Below are positions 12,101-14,386 of a DNA stretch of 14,386 nucleotides, in pieces. The stretch's first letter is position 1; each line of letters starts with the position of its first letter. The notes under the pieces were generated by a model. The model was not told where the DNA came from. It saw only the letters and a program-made list of their open reading frames with translations, and did not search any database. The translations under genes were made by a program, and so were the position numbers. Origin of the DNA: a bacterium (GTDB lineage: Bacteria > Auribacterota > Auribacteria > Auribacterales > Auribacteraceae); NCBI GenBank assembly GCA_021161885.1, contig JAGGZS010000013.1, positions 1 through 14,386 on the forward strand, given 5' to 3'.

Positions 12101-14207
12101 CTACCCCTAATCCCCTGATTTCCTCGTTTATATCCTCATCTGTAATTTCACCCATATTGTACAGTGTTGTCAGCAGCCTATCTATGGCTTTATAAGTAAG
12201 CTGTTTCTTAAAAGGAGCCGATAACGCAACGTCATAATTATCACCAGTAGCGACAGGGGACGTTAATCTTTCTGCTAAAAGATTTTCAAATTTATTTTCA
12301 GGGAAAACAGTAACGTATTTATCTTCAATAACCGCCTCAGACATGCCTTCTTCCTGTTTATCATGAATCTGAAACTGGTCTCTTACGATAAATGTAAAGC
12401 GCTGTCCGGCTATTTCCATTAAATAGCCCCTGTATCCTTTTTCTCCGTATATAGTTGCTCTTCCAAGGACTTTAACCGAGTATTTATTGCCATACTCATC
12501 AAGCACCTTGTTTACAGAATCAATCATTTCCACTTCACTTTTTGCTTGTGAAATACGGGTATCAGCTGTCATCGCGGCAAGCGCGGAATCTATTTCTTTA
12601 GCGAAAACAACTTGATTATCTTGATCGAGTAAATTTAATTTAGCTGTGCGAAGCGGAATCTGGAGAGTATTTGAAGACAAAACTTCCTCAAATTTAGTTT
12701 TAATGTTAGACATCAAACTGAAATACGGATTATTTTTCTGTTCCCGTGTTATTTCCGGAATAATTATGTCATAACTTATGCCTTTTTGCTCGAGTTTTCG
12801 TATAATTCCTTCCGTATGAAACCCACCGGCAATCAGAACAGCAATATTATTGCCTTCAAGCTCCATTTCCATAACAAGTTTTTCAACAAGAGCATCATCA
12901 CGTTTTTTTGCTGCGCTATAAAATTTTTCAAGTATAGGAAGACCACTTGAGATTATCTCTATCAATGACGAATCATCTGTGCACGACAAATTAAGTCTCT
13001 TGCAGTATCTGTTTAACAGCTTATCAAACTCTTTAATCGATAAACTGCCAGGTTTATAAATTTTATCAAGTTCAGTTGTAGACAACTCTAACATAGTGTA
13101 TTTTTTCAATAATTTAGATGCTTCAAGCAATCGGATTACTTGCCTGTCATCTTCTGTTAGCGCCATTGCGCCCCTAATTTTTCCAACAAGCAAATCGCAT
13201 TCATTAAACAGGGATTTTTGATTTATGCAATCGTAATTTTCAAGGTATTGTGTATAAGCGTTAAAGTTAGGGTAATCGTTCATATCTACCTGAGAAAATC
13301 GGGCATTTTTTGATAAATAATCATAATATTCCAAAGGGCTTATTTTATTTATTCTGAAATAAAGGTTATATTGAAGCAGCTGTGCGAGATCTTTTTTATT
13401 AATAACCTTGCTTAATTTGTCTATAAGATTTGCCTTTTCGCCATTTACACGTTCAAAATTAATCTTCTTCTCAAGTTCTAGTGTTTCCATAAATTTGTTA
13501 AAATTTTTATTCTCGCCTGTCGCTATATTATATTTCGCGCACGATTGTTTCAGCAGTTTGCAGTAACCGGAAAAATCGTTTTCCTGACCATTGATTTTCT
13601 GGAGTTTATTGTTGAACTCTTTTATATTTTCACTTACTACAGCGTCCTGAATTTTATTGATTTTTTTAAACGCGTTCTCAAAATATGTAACCGCGGAATT
13701 TCTAATCGGCAAGGATTCCATAAATTTGTTATAATTTTCTAAATAAAGTGCTTTGTCTTCTATACCTAACAAAATATCTTCATTATTTTCCAAAATAGAA
13801 AAATATTCTGAACCGCATATTTTGCCGCTGTTTAAAAAATATTTTGCGACATTTTTAAGAATTTGTTTGTCTGGGAAAGCCGCTATGCGCCCGGTCGCGA
13901 ATTTTCCCTCAGCGCCTTCGAGACCAACAAGGGTTATATTATAACTTTTTGTAAGTTCCTCTAACATATTGGCAATATTGATCTGAGCCTCCGCATTGCA
14001 ATGGGCATCTTGAATATGCACAATATGATATTTTGCGTTCTCAAACTGCTTGGAGTTTATTACCCTGCCGTTTTTGCGGTTAACACGAATTTCATTATCT
14101 GATTTAGCATAACCGACAGATGAAATAAAACTGAACAACACAATTAAAACCAAAAACACCTTGTTTCGATTAGGAAAAAATTTAATTCGCTTAAATAAGG
14201 CAGTCAT
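111..14207 (-). CDS. Giant exported multidomain protein (4,698 aa) with duplicated mutase, beta-helix and zincin modules plus a UAP1-like nucleotidyltransferase
   Basis: One uninterrupted reading frame fills the window. Modules in order: signal peptide (1-34), Tiki/TraB-like domain (about 55-499), unassigned region (500-1074), zincin-like A, beta-helix A with helical tail, AGM1-like mutases A and B, UAP1-like nucleotidyltransferase, beta-helix B with tail, zincin-like B, and an unassigned C-terminus. I chose the ATG at 14207 because GAGAGGAG lies 7 bases upstream and a signal peptide follows at once. The in-frame ATG at 14291 lies only about 9 bases past the predicted transcription start, lacks a ribosome binding site and would bury the signal peptide. 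Mutase plus nucleotidyltransferase suggest UDP-GlcNAc-type chemistry, while the signal peptide and cysteine distribution suggest export. The real function is unknown. Conserved motifs through all 14 kb argue against a pseudogene or misassembly. No neighbouring genes are visible. Confidence 0.95.
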   Translation of the reverse strand: MTALFKRIKFFPNRNKVFLVLIVLFSFISSVGYAKSDNEIRVNRKNGRVINSKQFENAKYHIVHIQDAHCNAEAQINIANMLEELTKSYNITLVGLEGAEGKFATGRIAAFPDKQILKNVAKYFLNSGKICGSEYFSILENNEDILLGIEDKALYLENYNKFMESLPIRNSAVTYFENAFKKINKIQDAVVSENIKEFNNKLQKINGQENDFSGYCKLLKQSCAKYNIATGENKNFNKFMETLELEKKINFERVNGEKANLIDKLSKVINKKDLAQLLQYNLYFRINKISPLEYYDYLSKNARFSQVDMNDYPNFNAYTQYLENYDCINQKSLFNECDLLVGKIRGAMALTEDDRQVIRLLEASKLLKKYTMLELSTTELDKIYKPGSLSIKEFDKLLNRYCKRLNLSCTDDSSLIEIISSGLPILEKFYSAAKKRDDALVEKLVMEMELEGNNIAVLIAGGFHTEGIIRKLEQKGISYDIIIPEITREQKNNPYFSLMSNIKTKFEEVLSSNTLQIPLRTAKLNLLDQDNQVVFAKEIDSALAAMTADTRISQAKSEVEMIDSVNKVLDEYGNKYSVKVLGRATIYGEKGYRGYLMEIAGQRFTFIVRDQFQIHDKQEEGMSEAVIEDKYVTVFPENKFENLLAERLTSPVATGDNYDVALSAPFKKQLTYKAIDRLLTTLYNMGEITDEDINEEIRGLGVDVRSEIHAFLSYFVERGLLKIAEGLEEGEKSYSWYSENAQINILSLEQAQMRFTGNIEGSLISGNEVTFFDKSIITKDNLNTTGKIKFFYFEEKLPMDIHYRILAELYAGRAELFNVSKPTHIEFESTNGKVYAVSVVYRPEDDGYFFRVGLKEDITFKAAQQVEQGRTFIDSPVVSLEKAGLRVAAANPFDHPVVGLPKLGIVSDAEGNVIQLKVRVFNIDKNTRKVLGFIDKLSVTADVEGNLNEVFKTVLANIKKSADNSNIGLLHPVLSQRLSNLIPPDEVDRSMLGVGIQYPPVQVADMTMELNKKAKRLVKNAEDKQAVLSKLGISAYTIGLDKDIDQLTASPEAMGDLISILYSMLEKGQVDKLVAENKKRDLVNLFYNKALPMAQNVLQTVLKQYNLSDKPIELQIKLAPGPIAEAHFTEENKIKIVLNAHVFRSPGLLFAQIEHEIRHDFVKGQVAEILPKHMPADQITPRITDFITELYISSKELERYDQFGLEAQLGVKTRNELKSPDNPIDLNGEFFNLTQLSGQARFSGLLNIVSARFFAEGVGALPAPYLIQDTLDELNKYLSFDKLDGNFSVYMDKQGNFDVVSADQQEKESAFIQSLIDEKAAVFAQPQTVRISPEAQISHLVTVGADSVILGDNIKIGRKVKIGKGAKIISDGGKIIIGEGVKIDDGVVIRAKVGQTIKIGPGTIILNGAELTGNVTVGEGAVIDQSKIKNAFIGYKKNNPTIIRASNVWGETFDTKDRVIIEEGVQILYSDIKTMSEKKGFAMLDRAPSAVFQNNLDLVKYHVNVPVTIIKSGAVIEKAIIENSEIGKNVIVREHALITNSVLKENSLARVNAKINLTYMGKGVKIGSVVDKCYFGDGATSEHQGTRLEHVVMPNEYIIVDENGNYQVINLPNTSNIGAGTIIDNKTGIPVIGYDMFTAINSEVVTSEDNPTVFYPFTLTKGVTGGTLLPFAFSAQTGTSVDAWVLNNYAGAIINHYKKKKALVKKLGYKMDDFDKLFEGTLRLTLKLLDDTMAALSAKYSTPGLPVGATTDSIAKEIEQIKKTKNLITAHIKSQAWKMENGVFINGMFSWQPGDKWTTPTLDAFTKMSSKLQEFTEIYSLLNEHLKISENRQPEIFDGKAKMGTDGIRGVAENSRSIDSTHVTPVMGYRLGLVGALYAAYQGKDVMYVGGDTRSSTPYLIKPVVEAAEALGMTVKDTKTSVDHTPAVQYKVRADDEAGSGVIVTASHNPASDNGFKLITETGSKIPANWEKIANRIVNARDLNHELALVIQELGGIKRFGALFDKIKEDKKGVEDSSDDTYEKQYIRQIVDSLKILLPKSDHKRTLIIDTSSGAGVRIFEKMLPQLNQIPNFEVKLINKDGVINKQVGAEYIHKKLAKDIAAGNPLPQWLEDYKGVVLGTLDGDADRNLMFRLNEDNQLEVIDGDKFAALKVAVLQKYMKAAGLDDRFQVGVAQTVLANMGSSAFYKRHGINPMETAVGDKYVREAAVNWIKDKGVAVYYEAAGHGAIVFSDDFINSVNQLSPSRAKDILQAIINMQNKAGGDGIQNLLLFKALMELEGLDFDKLNDPQYLYAEIPKIEMELKVKHKENVTSVDNLGKELTGPEDIVEAAKKWQEKLGDQYRIIIRYSGTSPKVRVQIDGPDTALIEEAAYDLMQAIYDSPNVIGDPSETQPKDKYTQILEFKKSEQLKKELEDFQRENLPKIERTIREKFTEDSRYAPTEVTGRAEVGTDGIRGEASPNIVLNSKQITPPVSYRMGITAALIAMSESKTVIHVAGDTRPSTNYLMDAFIAGAEQFGITVKVDGENRVSSTPALQLFERVDNLSGAGGIITASHNPAEDNGIKLIDAAGGKISAQWEAVTNEIVNSDDLPATIAKIISTFQTDGKIDENKIYLVYLGLDNGGKIITDENAALAPVSDPSSYVNRIVEAMTALSKLSDTKQGKVKTFIVDTAAGAGTKAVLQIAEKINKLQEQGKINLRLKVINSNGVINKEVGAEYIHKKLGQIIAAGQPIPQWIENLKGVEIGTLDGDADRNLLFKVTEDGEYRIVDGDKFAALKAMVLDKYIKILGLDDDFKVGVAQTVLANLGSKGFFDRMGIDVQETAVGDKYVRQAALDWIQKNGVAVYYEAAGHGSIVVSDDFKTKLDAVVPNTKTAERAKNILQNIMKLQNEAGGDGIMNLLLFRMLMQVENLTFDQLLDDNFMYADLPKTELSIKVEHKENVTSVNNLGKELTGPSDIVDFVKNIQDQLAKELQARIDRGEINESQLPVKEFRVIVRASGTSPSMRVQVDGPVEDMVEKAAYEIMQAIYESENVKGLASATPPIEKYNEILKARKQKLLDELTVTKQDGAKYIQGWDKLTETEQFDLLLDLSRNGLTSDKLSKLIDIHEQGGETAVEPPAEPAVYQAPDMKDISRANIEQRRQIIELGSAKQEVDRSALVIIAGGDGGRLLTNMGFTPEEKNDLSKPTIPVTAITRKPPLQRIMETMAKIRQEKNSEIPIVIVVGPKSGTPIRNFLKENHNFAIANVIVVEQGRFPVMKSFVEGQPAKILLSPDKKVVYNPDGTGGIVDILGTPVKINGKEYASSAQYLRSVGRDKVVFWQGDVAGLTDEMFYGILGVSKGVTGKEDVDVVGLAYASDNKKLGTMVLMNGQRVLIIEGGDRNKYLGLEDADDTSGENKGLPRNSGGYMMSLDAIEQVMANFPVHMQRNKDVVGFDPVTGETILKADKMEKFFPDIFPLVTQDTSKKVIIAIADEKDMVPQKSMPQLHKASIELVEQDKTALLADYPLTIHKTAYVELSPLFKGSFGNNVVLGPKAQVYVGSNFVVGNNVVIGMESIVKGENISLGNNVVITNGSNIDVQGNGSLVIEDAVVIDGNVQITVKDGEKVVIGRNTKLTDETLITGQVNIGDGSVLAGATVKYTNIGNRTTIEKSLLQGLSVDNPVVIGNDVTIVDHAVITNVPATKNFSFLGKTDIRADFIPTDLYVMRKYKVNVTASSVGDGSVVRDARIINTAIGSKTVVDSGVSIEHSEIGDRNHIMSGANITISHIGNDSVIGSEVSKSYFGDGLVSRDATSYLSTITPNEFIIADEQGNLSILSLPNPTIIGAKTVFANYGGKPLPDLSGSLKGTSVTYASFVEGNVVNLYEHPDIPVTGLVNEQNVTVIYPFSKLPNGEVWGTVLPFTEASTLSPSKHKIGAVLENDPRMIVDMVKKMYDLLPDGQKDKAKQVVEGSLWLGVKLINDQIAVLKKKLDKRPDDKRAIARIAQLEAGLALYKKHLDGRWADPLNIDYSAIAMSNYDSNRKAVEFMRVYGNRDSITLEDDILDEMISEEFVSQDIPLILKSIYPSLSGDLKIRFDAAYSPEGNVRDQLKLFTDIAKDRLKQVRDILSLQYRGVQNLTFVLALSTEKLAERNVAGDNRIVINAYALISPLLMFSQAEHELIHELIQQPVSETIASSNMFKKQVVQAMFEHELQSQNVADRDIPVQTQRTAKEFYEKLQKFMREEFVLTKELKRLHSFSKTQLEAIRTVLHSPGNPIDLGKRFDSLIETTQDLSPDETRKAIHEFIFNNYDGMDFVKTTLHKLRDFNNAVNGQISTGLITADDFDLLSIIDKSVKPNGTDYSSKYTMAEGQPVVPHFFDAALKLTQINDSFVVDIDDRNNLAAYDLTTDEKSLIVSEFTDEQYDISAIDFDVFGDSKITNSNSLFLADALKKLRDNANKNARVSKVLIFSIRKDADEIQNYLRFHGVDPAALNIIDRNDIAAFADAAAKQDEQYKNLSDILNNASKSNDYSILDKIFEDISKDNPQAVEYGSKLMDILLKGFNATLNLPGIDITDIKLAAGKPALVQMALTKNIRTIEWNSIGSDVLKEGDLIEAGVDNLLLLQVLEPGSEVPRELVVSAVAPDKIINGINVYDLLNQLKQQRQQNKSDEPITIEDLVAGLNINYLTKEDLKGIGVKAPKRKIDKEFMQNLQKQRLFDEAA
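114..1337 (-). other. Unassigned C-terminal region, residues 4291-4698
   Basis: I do not recognise this region. One segment (about 4440-4490) looks Rossmann-like: a VSKVLIFSI strand, then an acidic helix (DADEIQNYLRFHGVD) and a second strand (LNIIDRNDI). Before it are strands with FVVDIDDRNN and an Asp-rich DFDVFGD. The last 100 residues contain VDNLLLLQVLEPGSEVPREL, a Gln-rich helix (LNQLKQQRQQNK) and a basic tail (KAPKRKIDKEF). There is no sorting signal, LPXTG-like motif, transmembrane segment or cysteine. The region may be an extra binding domain. Confidence 0.4.
1338..1964 (-). other. Zincin-like module B, residues about 4082-4290
   Basis: The strand NRIVINAYAL leads into a helix with HELIH (H4156, E4157, H4160), an HExxH zinc-binding motif. 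A helix further on carries E4221/E4222 and KELKR (E4228). SPGNPIDL follows, matching SPDNPIDL in module A. The gap between HExxH and KEL is about 30 residues longer than in module A. Strand, motif, helix and NPIDL recur in the same order, so the two modules are paralogues. I infer a gluzincin-like fold with possible metallopeptidase activity, perhaps on the chain itself. The partner protein or substrate is unknown. Confidence 0.6.
1965..2492 (-). other. Helical tail of beta-helix B and spacer, residues 3906-4081
   Basis: The first half matches the tail of beta-helix A (EGSLWLGVKLINDQIAVLKK). A basic helical stretch and GRWADPLN follow. The second half (about 4010-4081) is an acidic helical spacer with LEDDILDEMISEEF that leads into zincin-like module B. 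No catalytic motif is seen. Confidence 0.5.
2493..3683 (-). other. Left-handed beta-helix B (hexapeptide repeats), residues about 3509-3905
   Basis: Hexapeptide cycles begin near H3509 and run through NNVVLGPKAQVYVGSNFVVG, VVIGMESIVKG and SLGNNVVITNG. They continue through further coils interrupted by short loops. A nucleotidyltransferase followed by a beta-helix is the GlmU arrangement, although this nucleotidyltransferase is of UAP1 type. The end matches beta-helix A: SYFGDG, PNEFIIADEQGN, LPNPTIIGAKT (G3823) and a VLPF strand. The NIGAGT motif of helix A is IIGAKT here and C1573 is Ser, so the two copies have diverged at these sites. Acyltransferase activity is uncertain, and copy B looks more likely to be structural. 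Confidence 0.8.
3684..4760 (-). other. UAP1/UDPGP-type nucleotidyltransferase, residues about 3150-3508
   Basis: The domain starts with the nucleotide-binding loop IIAGGDGGRL (A3162-R3168), followed by SKPTIPV. It continues with IPIVIVVG, a helix with KSGTPIRNFLKE, NVIVVEQGRFPVM, and PDGTGGIVDIL. Eukaryotic UDP-N-acetylglucosamine pyrophosphorylase has the same order: LAGGQGTRLG, IPWYIM, NVIFFQQGMLPAM, PDGNGGL. FWQGD (D3322) sits where the metal-binding aspartate is expected. The family makes UDP-sugar from sugar-1-phosphate and UTP. The loop has GDGGR where most relatives have GxGTR. It is preceded by a proline-rich linker (EPPAEPAVYQAP, about 3107-3118) and lies directly after the mutases that could supply its substrate. 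Its C-terminal edge against beta-helix B is approximate. Confidence 0.78.
5109..6863 (-). other. Phosphohexomutase B, AGM1/PGM3-like, residues about 2449-3033
   Basis: This is the second tandem copy. Landmarks are GTDGIRG at 2450, GDTRPS (D2498), TASHNP with S2554, DGDADR (D2748, D2750, D2752), EAAGHG (E2847) and RASGTSP (S2998). It shares long near-identical stretches with copy A, including GAEYIHKKL, VGVAQTVLAN, ETAVGDKYVR and HKENVTSV-N-NLGKELTGP. It differs by insertions near 2585-2625 and 2960-2985. Both copies keep the phosphoserine, the metal loop and the same unusual EAAGH and SGTSP residues. Both therefore look catalytically competent at the phosphoryl-transfer core, with an altered substrate or phosphate grip. 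Two adjacent copies could act as a pseudo-dimer or process two substrates. Confidence 0.85.
7053..8681 (-). other. Phosphohexomutase A, AGM1/PGM3-like, residues about 1843-2385
   Basis: All four alpha-D-phosphohexomutase landmarks are present: GTDGIRG at 1844, the phosphoserine loop TASHNP with S1947, the Mg-binding loop DGDADR (D2123, D2125, D2127), and a C-terminal phosphate loop RYSGTSP (S2349). The stretches around DGDADR, VGVAQTVLANMGSS and VYYEAAGHG follow eukaryotic phosphoacetylglucosamine mutase, which has GVVQTAYANGSS and VYFEANGHG there. The family interconverts hexose-6-phosphate and hexose-1-phosphate, here plausibly GlcNAc. The sugar loop reads EAAGH (E2222), not EANGH or GE(M/Q)SGH, and the phosphate loop reads SGTSP where SGTE is usual. 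GDTR (D1892) precedes TASHNP, the canonical bacterial order, whereas AGM1 has the two swapped. Mutase activity is likely but unproven. Confidence 0.85.
8682..9167 (-). other. Helical tail of beta-helix A, residues 1681-1842
   Basis: This segment is helical and basic. It contains NNYAGAIINHYKKKKALVKK, then a long amphipathic stretch with KLFEGTLRLTLKLLDDTMAAL. The tail of beta-helix B has the matching VVEGSLWLGVKLINDQIAVL, so the tail was duplicated with its helix. It ends just before the GTDGIRG start of mutase A. It may cap the beta-helix or mediate trimer packing, as tails do in other hexapeptide proteins. That is inference. Confidence 0.6.
9168..10217 (-). other. Left-handed beta-helix A (hexapeptide repeats), residues about 1331-1680
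   Basis: From I1331 onward the sequence cycles through the [LIV]-G-x4 hexapeptide pattern, for example ILGDNIKIGRKVKIGKGAKI and TIKIGPGTIILNG. This is typical of bacterial transferase hexapeptide proteins such as GlmU's acetyltransferase half and LpxA. N1616 begins NIGAGT, a motif also present in GlmU at the corresponding late coil. The only cysteine after residue 409 is C1573, in DKCYFGDG. The final part (PNEYIIVDENGN and the TLLPFAF strand) is matched in beta-helix B, so the two are paralogous. An acyltransferase role is possible because the neighbours are sugar-1-phosphate enzymes, but I cannot identify a catalytic histidine with confidence. A structural role is equally possible. Confidence 0.82.
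10338..10985 (-). other. Zincin-like module A, residues about 1075-1290
   Basis: A core strand (IKIVLNAHVF) leads into a helix carrying HEIRH (H1155, E1156, H1159), the HExxH zinc-binding and catalytic motif of zincin metalloproteases. A downstream helix holds E1189 and KEL (E1196), either of which could supply a third zinc ligand of gluzincin type. A conserved SPDNPIDL segment follows. The same ordered signature recurs in module B: strand, HExxH, E-x(5-6)-KELxR, SPxNPIDL. The motif alone does not prove peptidase activity. The segment up to beta-helix A (about 1290-1330) is a short strand pair and a charged helix. Confidence 0.6.
10986..12710 (-). other. Unassigned region, residues 500-1074
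   Basis: I do not recognise a family for most of this stretch. It looks like several small alpha/beta units. Residues about 600-640 form a strand-rich segment containing RGYLMEIAGQRFTFIVRDQF. Residues about 670-740 (near 12200-11990) read like a winged helix: helices with Glu-Ile-rich acidic residues, then SYFVERGLLKIAEG and a YSWY strand. Residues about 785-860 are a mixed strand segment with VYAVSVVYRPEDDGYFFRVG. The final part, up to residue 1074, is helical. There are no cysteines, obvious transmembrane segments or tandem repeats. It may hold binding or spacer domains between the Tiki-like domain and the first zincin-like module. Confidence 0.4.
12711..14045 (-). other. Tiki/TraB/ChaN-like domain, residues about 55-499
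   Basis: The domain opens with HIQDAH (H64, D67, H69) after a beta-strand-like stretch, followed by a GLEGAEG segment. It ends with a strand and GGFHTEG (H464). This pairing of an N-terminal acidic/His motif with a C-terminal GxxH is the signature layout of the Tiki superfamily (TraB, GumN, ChaN, EreA-like), whose members include metal-dependent peptidases and haem-binding proteins. The intervening 390 residues are mostly helical and charged. Eight cysteines lie between C70 and C409, an even number that would suit disulphide bonds outside the cytoplasm. Family membership is inferred from motifs only, and substrate and activity cannot be stated. It is the first folded module after the signal peptide. 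Confidence 0.6.
14106..14207 (-). other. Sec-type signal peptide, residues 1-34
   Basis: The first 16 residues are rich in Lys and Arg (K6, R7, K9, R14, K16). A hydrophobic run from V17 to about V31 follows, ending in VGYA, where A34 fits a signal peptidase I site (small residues at -3 and -1). There is no lipobox cysteine. I infer export to the periplasm or cell surface. An uncleaved N-terminal membrane anchor is the alternative. Confidence 0.82.
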
Positions 14208-14214
14208 AAAAAAA

Positions 14215-14222
14215 CTCCTCTC
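14215..14222 (-). promoter_or_regulatory. Ribosome binding site deciding the start at 14207
   Basis: GAGAGGAG on the minus strand lies 7 bases (all T) before the ATG at 14207. It is a strong match to the anti-Shine-Dalgarno sequence at good spacing. The alternative in-frame ATG at 14291 has no such element. Confidence 0.9.
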
Positions 14223-14306
14223 ATAATTTAATTGTTTTTTTGATATATTAAATTGGTTTTTTTTAAATAAAACAAAACTTCCTTTTTGCATATTTTCAGT
14301 TATTAA

Positions 14307-14335
14307 ATTATAACTTGTTTAAAGCCAAATGTCAA
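14307..14335 (-). promoter_or_regulatory. Consensus sigma-70-type promoter of the giant gene
   Basis: Read on the minus strand, TTGACA (14335-14330) and TATAAT (14312-14307) are both perfect consensus hexamers separated by exactly 17 bases. Transcription would start near 14300, giving a leader of about 93 bases before the ATG at 14207. The leader is A/T-rich, with several A-runs, and I see no riboswitch-like structure or operator. Confidence 0.88.
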
Positions 14336-14386
14336 TTTGAGACTAATCTGAAACATTGCTGCTTGATGTATAAAAAAGTGTGTAAA

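Noticed and set aside
14208..14291. N-terminal extension using the in-frame ATG at 14291
   Set aside because: It lies about 9 bases from the predicted transcription start, has no ribosome binding site, and would place 28 polar residues before the signal peptide. The ATG at 14207 has an ideal GAGAGGAG.

Overview
The window is almost entirely one giant gene on the minus strand. It runs from an ATG at 14207 to a TAA at 111-113 and encodes 4,698 residues with no interruption. The 110 bases after the stop hold only a hairpin. The roughly 180 bases before the start hold a textbook sigma-70-type promoter (TTGACA, 17 bp, TATAAT), an A/T-rich leader and a strong ribosome binding site that fixes the start. 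Residue numbers below count from the ATG at 14207.

The protein opens with a Sec-type signal peptide (residues 1-34). Next comes a Tiki/TraB/ChaN-like domain (about 55-499) that carries all but one of the protein's cysteines, then about 575 residues I cannot assign. The middle is a chain of enzyme-like modules. In order these are a zincin-like domain with an HExxH motif (H1155-H1159), a left-handed beta-helix of hexapeptide repeats with a helical tail, two tandem phosphohexomutases, a UAP1/UDPGP-type nucleotidyltransferase, a second beta-helix with a related tail, and a second zincin-like domain (H4156-H4160). About 400 unassigned residues close the protein. The order is close to a mirror image: zincin, helix, mutase, mutase, nucleotidyltransferase, helix, zincin.

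The mutases most resemble eukaryotic phosphoacetylglucosamine mutase (AGM1/PGM3), and the nucleotidyltransferase most resembles eukaryotic UDP-GlcNAc pyrophosphorylase (UAP1). Together they would cover GlcNAc-6-P to GlcNAc-1-P to UDP-GlcNAc on one chain. The signal peptide and the near absence of cysteine after the first domain instead argue that the chain is exported, where nucleotide triphosphates are scarce. Both mutase copies share non-canonical residues in the sugar-binding and phosphate-binding loops. The chain may therefore have a changed substrate, a structural or carbohydrate-binding role, or a location I have misjudged.

The organism is best guessed as an uncultured Gram-negative-type bacterium. 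Giant multidomain genes, AT-rich coding and this N-terminal domain style recall Candidatus Omnitrophota, but this is recollection and was not tested by any search.
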